Assembly (NCBI RefSeq): GCF_900182545.1
Contig: NZ_FXTJ01000001.1
Coordinates: forward strand, 124,001-188,000
Reading direction: 5' to 3'
Origin: Geodermatophilus aquaeductus
GTDB taxonomy: Bacteria > Actinomycetota > Actinomycetes > Mycobacteriales > Geodermatophilaceae
Length of the DNA stretch: 64,000 nt
Part shown: one piece after another, positions 25,659 through 37,808 of the stretch
How the letters are laid out: every line of letters starts with the position of its first letter
How positions within the stretch are numbered: position 1 is the stretch's first letter
Notes under the pieces: generated by a model
The model's input: the letters and a program-made list of their open reading frames with translations, nothing else
The model's database searches: none
What the model was told of the DNA's origin: nothing
Translations under genes and position numbers: made by a program

Positions 25659-26312
25659 TCAGAGCAGGCGGTTGGTCGCCGCCCACCGGGTGAGCTCGTT
25701 GCGGTTGGACAGCTGCAGCTTGCGCAGCACGTTGGACGCGTGCGACTCCACGGTCTTCACCGAGATGAACAGCCGCGAGCCGATCTCCCGGTAGGTGTAA
25801 CCGCGGGCCAGCAGCTGCATGACCTCGCGCTCGCGGGCGCTGAGCAGGTCCAGGCCGGGGTCGGTGGCGGGGTCCGCGGCCGGTGCCGACGGCGCGCTCG
25901 CGGCGAAGGCGTCGAGCACGAAGCCGGCCAGCCGGGGGCTGAAGACGACGTCGCCCTCGGCCACGCGCTGCACCGCCGAGCGCAGGTCCGGCCCGGAGAT
26001 GGTCTTGGTGACGTAGCCGCGGGCGCCGGCGCGGATGACCGCGATGACGTCCTCGGCGGCGTCGGACACCGACAGCGCCAGCCAGCGCACCTCCGGCAGC
26101 TCCGCGCGCAGCGTCTCGAGCACCGTCCGTCCCCCGCCGCCGGGCAGGTGCACGTCGAGCAGCACGACGTCGGGACGGGCGGCGCGGATGCCGGCGATCG
26201 CGGCGTCGGCGTCGGCGGCCTCCCCCACGACGGTGACCGAGTCGCCGAGTTCGGAGCGGACGCCGGCGCGGACCATGGCGTGGTCGTCGACGAGGAAGAC
26301 GCGGGTGCTCAC
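25659..26312 (-). CDS. NarL/LuxR-type response regulator
   Basis: The 217-residue protein has a receiver domain with acidic pocket D9/D10, phospho-acceptor D53 in VVLLDVHLP, S81 and K103. A C-terminal HTH follows (about 155-205, LSAREREVMQLLARGYTYREI). GTG 26312 overlaps the kinase stop by four bases, so the two are one two-component pair. The most likely targets are its own operon and the divergent PspC gene. It is similar in layout to Streptomyces envelope-stress pairs. Confidence 0.95.
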   Translation of the reverse strand: MSTRVFLVDDHAMVRAGVRSELGDSVTVVGEAADADAAIAGIRAARPDVVLLDVHLPGGGGRTVLETLRAELPEVRWLALSVSDAAEDVIAVIRAGARGYVTKTISGPDLRSAVQRVAEGDVVFSPRLAGFVLDAFAASAPSAPAADPATDPGLDLLSAREREVMQLLARGYTYREIGSRLFISVKTVESHASNVLRKLQLSNRNELTRWAATNRLL

Positions 26313-27682
26313 GCGGCTTCCTCGCGCGGCAGCACGAGCTCGACCTCGGTGCCCTCGCCGGGCGCCGAGCGCACCGTCGCCGTCCCGCCCAGGCGGGCCA
26401 GCCGGCCGGTCACCGAGTCGCGCAGGCCGCGGCGGTCGGCGGGGACGGTCGCCGGGTCGAACCCGGCGCCGCGGTCGCGGACGTACACCGACACCGACTG
26501 CGCGCCCACCTCGGTGTAGAGGTCGGCCGAGGTCACGCCGGCGTGCTTGGCGGCGTTGAGCAGCGCCTCGCGGGTGGCCGCGCCGAGTGCGGCCAGCGCG
26601 TCGTCGACCGGGGCGTCGCCGACGACGACCGGGTCGACGGTCAGCGCGTGGTCGCCCTCCACCTCGGCGACCATCTGGGAGACCAGCGCCGCCCAGGTGC
26701 CACCGCCGGCCGACGACGCCGGCTCGTAGAGCCAGCTGCGCAGCTCGCGCTCCTGGCTGCGGGCCAGCCGGGCGACGGCCTGCTGGTCGCCGGAGTGGCG
26801 CTGGATGAGCGCGAGGGTCTGCAGCACCGAGTCGTGCAGGTGCGCGGCGACCGCGGCCCGCTCCTCCGAACGGACGCGCGCGGTGCGCTCGGCCTCGCGC
26901 GAGTCGAGCAGCCGCCGCCAGAACGGCGCCGTGGCCAGCACGACGCCGACCAGGATGACGATGGTGGCGACGAAGCCGTTGCGCGCGGCGGCCAGCTGAC
27001 CGGTGGTGGCCAGCAGCAGGACCAGACCGAGCGCGGCGAGTGCTGCACCGCCGGCGAGCACCCACCGGACGCCGGGGCGGGCGAGGGTGCTGTCGGTGTC
27101 CAGCTGCCGCCAGATGACGGCGAGGCCGCCGCCGACCAGCAGCAGCGGGGCGATGAGGTCGTTGCTGCCCCAGGTGGCCAGGTTGGTGACCAGCACCAGC
27201 GCGCCGAGGCCGAAGAAAGCCAGCCCCACGGTCTGCCGGCGGCTGGGCCGGGGCGTGGCGTCGGGGGCCACCTCGCCGAGCGGCACGAAGAACCACAGCA
27301 CCGCGTAGGCGACGACGCCGATGCCGGTCACCGCGAGGACGACGAACATCGCGCGGACGACGAGCGGGTCGGTGCGCAGGTGCGCCGCCGTCCCCGCCGC
27401 GACGCCGGCCAGCAGCCGTCCCGAGCGCGGGCGCACCAGCGGCGGGCGGCCGTCCGGCACCGCCGTCGCCGCCGCCGTCCCCACCGCCGCCCCCACCGCC
27501 GTCGCCCCCGCGGGCACGAGCGGCCCTCCGGCGGGCGTGGGCGCGCCGCCGGGGAGCAGCGGTGCTGCCGCGGGCACGGGGGCTGCCGTGGGCACGGGGG
27601 CTGCTGTGGGCACGGTGACGGGACCGGCCGGCGGCGGAGCACCGGCCGGCGTCCCGCCCGGGGTGGGCGCCGTCCTCGTCAC
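26309..27682 (-). CDS. PspC-domain sensor histidine kinase
   Basis: The 457-residue protein begins with a Pro/Ala-rich tail (1-80). A PspC domain follows (about 84-137, RPRSGRLLAGVAAGTAAHL), then four or so membrane helices, a HisKA_3 phospho-acceptor helix with AAHLHDSVLQTLAL (H283) and an ATPase domain with EALLNAAKHAG, DRGAGFDP and GEGTEVELVLP. PspC fused to a kinase is an actinobacterial form linked to membrane stress sensing. It starts at GTG 27682, divergent from another PspC protein at 27808. Confidence 0.94.
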   Translation of the reverse strand: MTRTAPTPGGTPAGAPPPAGPVTVPTAAPVPTAAPVPAAAPLLPGGAPTPAGGPLVPAGATAVGAAVGTAAATAVPDGRPPLVRPRSGRLLAGVAAGTAAHLRTDPLVVRAMFVVLAVTGIGVVAYAVLWFFVPLGEVAPDATPRPSRRQTVGLAFFGLGALVLVTNLATWGSNDLIAPLLLVGGGLAVIWRQLDTDSTLARPGVRWVLAGGAALAALGLVLLLATTGQLAAARNGFVATIVILVGVVLATAPFWRRLLDSREAERTARVRSEERAAVAAHLHDSVLQTLALIQRHSGDQQAVARLARSQERELRSWLYEPASSAGGGTWAALVSQMVAEVEGDHALTVDPVVVGDAPVDDALAALGAATREALLNAAKHAGVTSADLYTEVGAQSVSVYVRDRGAGFDPATVPADRRGLRDSVTGRLARLGGTATVRSAPGEGTEVELVLPREEAA

Positions 27683-27807
27683 GGCACCGATCGTCGCACC
27701 GCACTGACCCCGCCCGGTACCGGGAAGCCCCCGGACGGGCAGGACCAGGGTCGGATGGGGGCCTTCCCCGATGTCGCGGCGGGCGCCGGATGGGGACGCT
27801 CTGTGTC

Positions 27808-28692
27808 ATGACCGCCCCCTTCCCTCCTCCCGCACCGTCCCTCGAACCCCCGCCACCCGTCCGGCCCACGCTCCGGCGCAGCCGCAACGACAGGATGGTC
27901 GGCGGTGTCGCCGGCGGGCTCGCCGAGTACAGCGGCGTCGACCCGCTGCTGTGGCGCGTCGGCTTCGTCGCGCTGACCCTCGCGGGCGGCACCGGCGTCC
28001 TCGTCTACGTGCTGCTCCTGCTGCTCATGCCGAGGGCCCCGCGCCGCACCGCCGTCGACGGCGCACCCGCCGAGCCGGCCGGGCCGCGCTCCCCCGTCGC
28101 CGGGCTGACGATCGCCGGCCTGCTCATCGCCGTCGGCCTGATGGTCCTGGTGACCCGCTACACCGGCCTCGACGTCGGGCCCCGCGGCTTCCTGGCCACC
28201 GCGCTGCTGGTCGTCGGCCTGGGGCTGGTCGCCTCGGCCGTCACCCGCGCACGGGCGCCGCGCGGCGGGCTGATCGCGCTGGGCTCGGTGCTCACGCTCG
28301 CGCTGCTGTTCACCTCGGCGGCCCCCGCGTGGGACGGGGACGGGCCGGCGGGTGGCTTCGGGGACCGGGAGCACAAGCCGGCCACCGTCGAGGACGTCCG
28401 CCCGGTCTACCGCCTGGGCGCCGGTGACATGGACGTCGACCTCTCGCGGATCGACGTCGACGACATCGACGAGCCGATCGAGGTCCGCATCGAGCAGGGC
28501 TTCGGCGACCTCGAGGTCGAGGTCCCCCGCGACGCCGACGTACAGCTCGCCGTCGAGAACGGCCTCGGCGAGGCCGACCTGTTCGACCAGAGCGACGACG
28601 GCTACTTCCGCGCCCCGGGCGGCGACGACGAGCCCGAGTTCATCCTGACGATCGACCACGGGGTCGGCGACCTGGAGGTGTCCCGTGCCTGA
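27808..28692 (+). CDS. PspC-domain membrane protein with beta-rich C-terminus
   Basis: The 294-residue protein has a proline-rich start, a PspC domain (about 22-76, RNDRMVGGVAGGLAEYSGVD), about four membrane helices, and an extracellular or peripheral C-terminal part (185-290). That part has acidic repeats resembling DUF2154/LiaF-like beta structure (VRIEQGFGDLEVEVP, IDHGVGDLEV). The ATG at 27808 is preferred over an in-frame ATG at 27790, though both are possible. It faces the PspC kinase across about 125 bp and is probably its regulated partner. Confidence 0.88.
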   Translation: MTAPFPPPAPSLEPPPPVRPTLRRSRNDRMVGGVAGGLAEYSGVDPLLWRVGFVALTLAGGTGVLVYVLLLLLMPRAPRRTAVDGAPAEPAGPRSPVAGLTIAGLLIAVGLMVLVTRYTGLDVGPRGFLATALLVVGLGLVASAVTRARAPRGGLIALGSVLTLALLFTSAAPAWDGDGPAGGFGDREHKPATVEDVRPVYRLGAGDMDVDLSRIDVDDIDEPIEVRIEQGFGDLEVEVPRDADVQLAVENGLGEADLFDQSDDGYFRAPGGDDEPEFILTIDHGVGDLEVSRA

Positions 28693-28984
28693 CTACAGCG
28701 AGTTCCCCACCACCCCGACGGCCTGGCAGGAGCGCGCGCTGGCCGAGGACTGGCAGCACGGCTCCACGCTCCTGCCGGTCGAGCAGCCCCGCAGGCGTCG
28801 CGTCGACCTGGTGGCCATGGTGCCCGGCGTCGCGTTCGTCGTCCTGGCGCTGGTCTTCCTGGTCGGGGTGACCGTGCCGCTGGGCTTCCTGGCCGACGGT
28901 GGGCTGCTGTGGCTGGTCCTGGTCGGCGTCGGCGTGGCGCTGATGGTCAGCGAGCTGCGCAAGGCACGCCGCAGGCGCGGCTGA
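28685..28984 (+). CDS. Small two-helix membrane protein
   Basis: The 99-residue protein has two hydrophobic helices (about 41-62 and 68-88) flanked by basic segments. GGAGGTG precedes GTG 28685, which overlaps the stop of the PspC gene by eight bases, so it is coupled to it. No known family was recognised; it probably belongs to the same envelope-stress module. Confidence 0.82.
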   Translation: MPDYSEFPTTPTAWQERALAEDWQHGSTLLPVEQPRRRRVDLVAMVPGVAFVVLALVFLVGVTVPLGFLADGGLLWLVLVGVGVALMVSELRKARRRRG

Positions 28985-29005
28985 CCGCACGGGGGCGGAT
29001 CCGGC

Positions 29006-29040
29006 GAGGGCCCGGGGAGCGAGGAGCTCCCCGGGCCCTC
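29006..29040. terminator. 15-bp bidirectional terminator
   Basis: GAGGGCCCGGGGAGC at 29006-29020 pairs perfectly with 29026-29040 around GAGGA. It lies between the convergent small membrane protein and dienelactone-hydrolase genes. Confidence 0.85.
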
Positions 29041-29048
29041 GCGCGTGC

Positions 29049-29633
29049 TCAGCCGGCGACCCGGCCGACGAAGGCCAGTGCCTCCCGCCACAGCCGCTCG
29101 GTGGCCTGCACGTCGTACTCGGCGGGCAGGCCCGGGTCGGTGAACAGGTGCCCGTCGCCGGGGTACTCGAGCACCTCCAGCTCCCCGCCGGCCGCGGCCA
29201 CGTCGTCGGCGAACGCGCGGTCCCACTCCTGGGAGCGGAAGGGGTCGCCGGTCGTCCGGTGCAGCTGCGCCGGCAGCCCGGCCGGCCAGGACGGCGCCCC
29301 GAGGACGGCCATCGGCAGCGCCCCGGAGACCAGCAGCACGCCGCTGACCCGGCGCTGCGTGGCCACGTGCTCGGCCATCCCCGCGCCGTTGGAGAAGCCG
29401 GCGGCCACGAACCCGTCGGGCAGGTCGCAGACGGCATCGGCCGCCCGTGCCATCAGCGCCGGGAAGCCGACCTCCTCGACGTAGGCCCCGGCGGTGCCGT
29501 AGTCGTCGAAGACCCGCCCGTCGTACTGGTCGACGACGAGGACCTCGTGCCCGGCGGCCCGCAGCCGGGCGGCGGCGTCGGTGACGCCCTCCCGGACGCC
29601 GAGGACGGAGTGGAAGAGCGCGACGGTCGTCAT
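29049..29633 (-). CDS. Dienelactone hydrolase-family protein
   Basis: The 194-residue alpha/beta-hydrolase starts TVALFHSVLGVREG, has the nucleophile motif AAGFSNGAGMA and a C-terminal histidine in YPGDGHLF. The motif GFSNGAG differs from classic DLH, which uses Cys. The size fits the DLH family, which acts on small esters or lactones. It is divergent from a WYL regulator and shares a strong dyad-symmetric operator with it, so expression is probably induced by a ligand or DNA-damage-type signal sensed by that regulator. Confidence 0.87.
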   Translation of the reverse strand: MTTVALFHSVLGVREGVTDAAARLRAAGHEVLVVDQYDGRVFDDYGTAGAYVEEVGFPALMARAADAVCDLPDGFVAAGFSNGAGMAEHVATQRRVSGVLLVSGALPMAVLGAPSWPAGLPAQLHRTTGDPFRSQEWDRAFADDVAAAGGELEVLEYPGDGHLFTDPGLPAEYDVQATERLWREALAFVGRVAG

Positions 29634-29644
29634 GCACCCACGGT

Positions 29645-29685
29645 GGCAGGGGGTCGGTGACACCGTCCTGTCACCGACTCCTGCC
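29645..29685. promoter_or_regulatory. Dyad operator between hydrolase and WYL regulator genes
   Basis: GTCGGTGACA at 29653-29662 and TGTCACCGAC at 29669-29678 form a perfect 10-bp inverted repeat with a 6-nt spacer. Outside it, GGCAGG (29645-29650) and CCTGCC (29680-29685) are again complementary, offset by one base. It fills most of the 64-bp divergent region, so binding would cover both promoters. Confidence 0.85.
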
Positions 29686-29697
29686 AGGATCGACAGC

Positions 29698-30384
29698 GTG
29701 AACCGCACCGACCGGTTGCACGCGCTCACCGAGGAACTGCGCCGGGCCGGGCCGCGCGGGCGGACGGCGCAGCGGCTCGCGGCGTGGCTGGAGGTCTCGC
29801 CGCGCACCGTCAAGCGCGACGTCGGCGCGTTGCAGCAGGCCGGCGTCCCGATCTGGGCGAGCTCGGGTCCCGGTGGCGGCTACGTCCTCGACGCCGCGGC
29901 CACCCTCCCGCCGGTCAACCTCACGCCCGCGCAGGCGGTGGCGGTCGCCGTGGCGCTGGCCGGCATGCGGGACGCGCCGTTCGCCGTCGACGGCCGCGCG
30001 GCGCTGGAGAAGGTGCTCGACGTCCTCGGCCCGCAGGCGCGGGCGGAGGCGGAGCGACTCGGCGGACGGGTGTGGGTGCGCGCGGGCGCGCAGGGACGTC
30101 CGGACCCGGCGCCGGTGGTGGAGCAGGCGCTGGCCCGCCGCCGCGTCGTCGCGATCACCTACCGCGACGGCGCGGGGACGACGTCGCGGCGGCGGGTGGA
30201 GCCGCACCTGCTGGCCCGCACCGGCGACCGCTGGTACCTCGTCGGCTGGTGCCGCGAGCGCGACGCCCCGCGCTGGTTCCGGTGGGACCGCATCGAGGCC
30301 GCCGACCTCACCCCCGAGCCGGCGCCCGAGCGCGACCCCGCCGTCTACGGCACCCCGCCTCCCGACGCACACGCCGTCCGGTAG
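29698..30384 (+). CDS. HTH/WYL-domain transcriptional regulator (YafY-like)
   Basis: The 228-residue protein has an N-terminal DeoR-type HTH (TAQRLAAWLEVSPRTVKRDV, about 23-42) and a C-terminal WYL domain (about 135-210). The Trp-Tyr-Leu of the family is visible in DRWYLVGWC and RFRWDRI-type elements (WFRWDRIEAADL). WYL domains sense ligands or nucleic acids. GTG 29698 lies right after the operator, and the protein very probably regulates the divergent hydrolase and itself. Confidence 0.92.
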   Translation: MNRTDRLHALTEELRRAGPRGRTAQRLAAWLEVSPRTVKRDVGALQQAGVPIWASSGPGGGYVLDAAATLPPVNLTPAQAVAVAVALAGMRDAPFAVDGRAALEKVLDVLGPQARAEAERLGGRVWVRAGAQGRPDPAPVVEQALARRRVVAITYRDGAGTTSRRRVEPHLLARTGDRWYLVGWCRERDAPRWFRWDRIEAADLTPEPAPERDPAVYGTPPPDAHAVR

Positions 30385-30387
30385 CCG

Positions 30388-33198
30388 TCACGTCCAGGTC
30401 ACCCGGGCCGACGCCGTCCCCGTCTTCTCGAAGTACTCGACCCGGATCTCGTGCGTCCCCGCCTGGAGCTGGTCGAGGGTCCACGAGCCCGTTCCGCCGG
30501 CCGCCCAGCGGTCGATCCTGAGCACCCCGTCGACGTACACCCGGATCCCCTCGTCACCGGTGGCGGTGAGCACGTGGGCGCCGGCGGTGAAGGAGAAGAC
30601 GCCGGTCCAGCGTGCCGAGAAGTTGTTCTGCCCCGTCCCGGGAGCCGCCCCGGTCCCCCAGTTGCGGTCCAGCGGAGCCGCCTCGCAGCCGGTCGACGCC
30701 GGGGTGCCCGAGAGGGTGCGGTTGGCGAAGTACTGCGCCCGGTACTGGCCGGCCGCACAGGTGGTCCGGTACGTCGCCGTGTAGGTGACCGCGGCGGTCC
30801 CCGCCGTCACCTGGTGGGTCTGCGCCCCTCCGTCGGACCACGAGACGAACTCCTGCACGACGCCCGCCGAGGTCTGCGGGGACACCGCCGTCAGGCTGGT
30901 CGTCGCACCGACGATGAGGGTGGCGGTGAACGGGGTGGCCGCCGTCCGCGAGCCCAGGGTGACCTGCAGGCCAGCGGGCTGCGTGGCCACCGTGACCGGC
31001 ACGGTCCGCGGCTGCAGCTCCCGGGTCACCGTGGCCGTCCGGCCCGCGGCGTCGCGGGCCGTCAGCTGCAGGGCCAGGTGGGCGGGGTACTCGTGGTCCG
31101 GCGCAGCGATGGAGGCGCCGGACACCCCCGTCCACGACTGCAGCGGGTGGTCGTGGCACGCGTCGGGACAGTGCCGGAGGACCATCTGCCAGGTCAGCGC
31201 CGTGGCCGGCAGCGGCTGCCCGGCACCGTCGGTCGCCGAGCCGGTGAAGGAGATCGTCTCGCCGACCTGCCAGGTCGTCCCGGCGGCGGGGGTGGCGATC
31301 TGCGGGACCGGGTCCCCGGCGGGCGTCGCGGTGGTCGCCCAGCTCAGCTTCGCGACCGCGTCGCCGCCGGTCTCGAACCACTCCACCCGCACCTGGTGGA
31401 CGCCGGCCGTCAGCTGCCGGGTGCCGGTGAAGGTGGTGGCCGACTGGTCCTGCCACTGGTCGATGAGCGTCGTCCCGTCCACGGCGACGCGGATCCCGTC
31501 GTCGCTCACCGCGGTGAAGGTGGTGTTCCCGCCCGCGCCGAAGTCGAAGGTGCCCGTCCACCGGGCGGAGAAGTTGTCGGGCCCGACGCCGGCCGGCGCA
31601 CCGGCACCCCAGTCGTGGGACAGCGGAGGCGGCTCGCAGGCCGTCACCGCGGGCGCGCCGGTCAGCGTCCTGTTGGGGAAGTACTCGGCGAGGTACTGCC
31701 CCTGCGGGCACGTCGTGGGCGTCGGGGTGGTGCCGCCGTAGACGACGCGCCGGACGGTCCCGCCGTTGAGGTCGGCGTAGAACAGCTCGCCCTGCGGGGA
31801 GATCTCCAGGTCCACCGGTCCGGCGGCGTCGGTGACGAAGGGGCGCGCCTTGAGTCGGTCGGGCAACCCGTCGGTGCCCCGGGTCATCACCCAGATGCAG
31901 TTGCGCGAGTAGTCGGAGAAGAACAGCGCGCCGTCGTACTCCGCCGGGTAGGGCCCGCCCGCGTAGAAGGAGAACGACAGGCCCGACGACGACGAGCCGG
32001 CCGTGACCCGGCAGTTGTCGTTGGCGTTGAGCGGCTGGCCGTGCCGGTAGGGGAAGTACGGCGCGGTGACGGCGCCGGCGCCCTGGGCGTAGAGGTCCTC
32101 GCACACCGTGAGGTCGAGGCCGTCGTAGGCGCCCTGGCGGCCGTCGCCCTCGTAACAGGGCCAGCCGAAGTTCGTCGGGCGGGCGGTCGGGGTGACGAGC
32201 CGGTCGAGCTCCTCCCACGAGCCCCAGCCGACGTCGCCGATCCAGATCTCGTCGGTGCCCGGGCGCTGGGTGAGCCGGAAGGGGTTGCGCAGGCCGAAGG
32301 CCACGATCCGCCGGGCGTTGGCGTCGGCGGACGCCGCGTTCGGGTTGTCCGGGAGCGCCGCGCCGGTGTCCGGGGAGACGCGGATGACCGTGCCGTCGAG
32401 GGTGACCGGGTCCCCGGTGGTGAGCAGGTCCTGGGAGCGCAGCGCGCCGCCCTGCGCGGTCGGCGGGGTCATCGCACCGCCGACGCCGCCCGGCGGGTCG
32501 CCGCACGGGTTGACCGGGTTGCCGTCCTGGCCGTAGTCGGCGAAGTCGAAGCTGGCGCCGTCGCCACCGGAGGCGTACAGCGCGCCGTCCCGGCCGAAGA
32601 CCAGGTCGCCGATGCTGTGGCTGGGGTACTGCTGGCACCAGTCGTGCACCAGGTCCTGCTTGGTCGTGGCCGTCCCGGTCAGCGTCAGCTTGACGAGCTT
32701 GGCGCTGACGACGCAGCCGTCGCTGGTGGCGCCGGGCGGATTCGGGCAGGGATCGCTGTCGGCGCCCGCCGTCCCCCACCGGGGCGCGGTACCGCCGACC
32801 GGGCCGTCGAAGGTGTACAGCGCGTACAGGTACGGCCGGGCCGGGAACCCCGGGTCCACCGCGAGCCCGAGCAGCCCGCGGTCCCAGAAGTTGTGCACCT
32901 CGGTGCGCAGGTCGGCGATCCGGGTGGGCGTGCTGTCACCGAGCCCGTCGAACATCTGCACGGTGCCGCGCTTCTCGGCGACGAAGACCCTGCCGTCGGG
33001 AGCGAAGCGGACCGCCGTCGGGTTGACCAGGCCGCTGAAGGCCGTGGTGTCGCTGAAGCCGGGCTGGGGTGCCGCGGCCGCCGGAGTCGCGGTCGGAAGG
33101 ACCACCGCCAGGCAGGCCGCGACCACCAGCAGGAGGGCGGCGGCCCCGACCGCCGTCGCATGCGCCGTCCGCCGCAGCTGCCGCATCCCGAGGGCCAT
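30388..33198 (-). CDS. Secreted PQQ-type sugar dehydrogenase-like protein with two PA14 domains
   Basis: The 936-residue protein has a Sec signal (residues 1-43), then a six-bladed GSDH/sorbosone-dehydrogenase-like propeller (about 45-480, with DRGLLGLAVDPGF, IGDLVFGRDGALYAS, FGLRNPFRLT and NFGWPCYEG). It then has a PA14 domain (about 495-625), an Ig/PKD-like region and a second PA14 domain (about 825-935). The PA14 copies share YFANRTL/YFPNRTL and NFSARWTG. PA14 binds carbohydrate. Several Cys pairs fit an extracellular protein. GGGGAG five bases before ATG 33198 decides the start. The electron acceptor and sugar are unknown, and PQQ binding is inferred from the family. Confidence 0.9.
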   Translation of the reverse strand: MALGMRQLRRTAHATAVGAAALLLVVAACLAVVLPTATPAAAAPQPGFSDTTAFSGLVNPTAVRFAPDGRVFVAEKRGTVQMFDGLGDSTPTRIADLRTEVHNFWDRGLLGLAVDPGFPARPYLYALYTFDGPVGGTAPRWGTAGADSDPCPNPPGATSDGCVVSAKLVKLTLTGTATTKQDLVHDWCQQYPSHSIGDLVFGRDGALYASGGDGASFDFADYGQDGNPVNPCGDPPGGVGGAMTPPTAQGGALRSQDLLTTGDPVTLDGTVIRVSPDTGAALPDNPNAASADANARRIVAFGLRNPFRLTQRPGTDEIWIGDVGWGSWEELDRLVTPTARPTNFGWPCYEGDGRQGAYDGLDLTVCEDLYAQGAGAVTAPYFPYRHGQPLNANDNCRVTAGSSSSGLSFSFYAGGPYPAEYDGALFFSDYSRNCIWVMTRGTDGLPDRLKARPFVTDAAGPVDLEISPQGELFYADLNGGTVRRVVYGGTTPTPTTCPQGQYLAEYFPNRTLTGAPAVTACEPPPLSHDWGAGAPAGVGPDNFSARWTGTFDFGAGGNTTFTAVSDDGIRVAVDGTTLIDQWQDQSATTFTGTRQLTAGVHQVRVEWFETGGDAVAKLSWATTATPAGDPVPQIATPAAGTTWQVGETISFTGSATDGAGQPLPATALTWQMVLRHCPDACHDHPLQSWTGVSGASIAAPDHEYPAHLALQLTARDAAGRTATVTRELQPRTVPVTVATQPAGLQVTLGSRTAATPFTATLIVGATTSLTAVSPQTSAGVVQEFVSWSDGGAQTHQVTAGTAAVTYTATYRTTCAAGQYRAQYFANRTLSGTPASTGCEAAPLDRNWGTGAAPGTGQNNFSARWTGVFSFTAGAHVLTATGDEGIRVYVDGVLRIDRWAAGGTGSWTLDQLQAGTHEIRVEYFEKTGTASARVTWT

Positions 33199-33333
33199 GG
33201 CCACTCCCCGTGTCCGCCCCGGACACCGGTGGCCCGGGGGGCGGGAACGCTAACCCCGCCCCTCTAGCGGCGAGGACGCGCGCACCCGGACCGCGAGAAG
33301 TGACCCGGGTCACACAGCGCGGCGTGACCCCGT

Positions 33334-33363
33334 GTGACCGGCGGGGCGGTGACCGGCGGGGCG
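33334..33363. repeat. Two tandem copies of a 15-bp GC-rich unit
   Basis: GTGACCGGCGGGGCG occurs at 33334-33348 and again at 33349-33363, immediately beyond the guaA stop. TGACCCGGGTCA, a perfect 12-bp palindrome, lies at 33301-33312 in the same gap. I see no U-rich terminator; the role is unknown. Confidence 0.6.
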
Positions 33364-33364
33364 G

Positions 33365-34926
<1,562 letters not shown>

Positions 34927-34927
<1 letters not shown>

Positions 34928-36063
34928 CAGTCCGGCCGACCACCGATGACGAGGTCCACGCGCTGGAACTCCTTGAGGTCGCGGTAGCCGGTCTTGGCCA
35001 TCGTGCGGCGCAGCGCGCCGAAGAGGTTGGTCCGGCCGTCGGAGGTCTCCGCGGGCCCGAGCAGTAGCTGCTCCAGCGACCCGCGGGCCGGCACCGGCGC
35101 CGACGTGCCGCCGCGCGGCAGCCGCGGGTGGGCGGCCACCGAGTCCCACCACACGCCGCCGGCCGGGGCCTCCCGCGCCGCGCGCAGCGGCTCGCCGAGC
35201 TGCACGGCGTCGGCGCCGCAGGCCAGCGCCCGCGCGATGGCGCCGCTGGTCTCGATCCGGCCGTTGGCGATGACGTGCACGTACCGGCCGCCGGTCTCGT
35301 CGAGGTAGTCGCGGCGGGCGGCCGCGGCGTCGGCGATCGCGCTGGCCAGCGGCACCCGGATGCCCATGACGGCGTCGCCGGTGGAGTAGCTGTCGGCGCC
35401 CACGCCGACGATCACGCCGGCCGCGCCGGTGCGCATGAGGTGCAGCGCCGTCGTGTAGTTGGCCGCGCCGCCCACGATCACCGGGACGTCGAGGTCGGCG
35501 ATGAAGGACTTGAGGTTGAGCGCCGCGCCCTGGGTGGTCACGTGCTCGGCGGAGACGATCGTGCCCTGGATGACCAGCAGGTCCACGCCGGCGGCCAGCA
35601 CCGCGGGCGCGAGCTGCTCGGTGTGCTGCGGCGAGACGCGCACCGCCGTCGTCACCCCGGCGTCGCGCATCTCCTTGATGCGGGCGGTGATCAGGTCGGG
35701 CTTGACCGGCTCGCAGTAGACCTGCTGCAGCAGCGACACCGGCGGCGGCGCCTCGGCGCCGGCCTCGCGCAGCTGGCGGTAGACCGGCAGCGGGTCGTCG
35801 TAGCGGGCCCACAACCCCTCGGCGTTGAGCACGCCGAGGCCGCCGGCCTGCCCGACGGCGATCGCCGTCGCCGGGCTGACGACGGCGTCGCTGGGGCTGG
35901 TGACCAGCGGGATGTCGAAGCGGAAGGCGTCGATCTGCCACGCCGTGGAGACGTCGTCGACGTCGCGGGTGCGGCGAGACGGGACGATCGAGACCTCGTC
36001 GAGGTCGTAGCCCCGGCGGGCGAAGCGGTTGAGACCGATCTCGACGGTGTCGCGTGCGGGCAC
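34927..36063 (-). CDS. guaB3: GuaB3-family IMP dehydrogenase-related protein
   Basis: The 378-residue TIM barrel is related to IMP dehydrogenase but lacks CBS domains. At the catalytic loop, where IMPDH reads GSICTTR, this protein reads [14 protein letters not shown] with no cysteine, so ordinary IMPDH chemistry is not expected. It lies between guaB and guaA, as in mycobacteria, and starts at GTG 36063, one base from the guaB stop. Function in the family is not settled; a role in purine recycling or control is an inference. Confidence 0.93.
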
Positions 36064-36064
36064 G

Positions 36065-37726
<1,662 letters not shown>

Positions 37727-37808
37727 CTACCGTGGTCCTCCGGATGCGCGAGCCCGCGCGTCCGGGCCGGGACGACCGCGCCGCCAGCACCGAGGAGAGG
37801 AGGCACCC

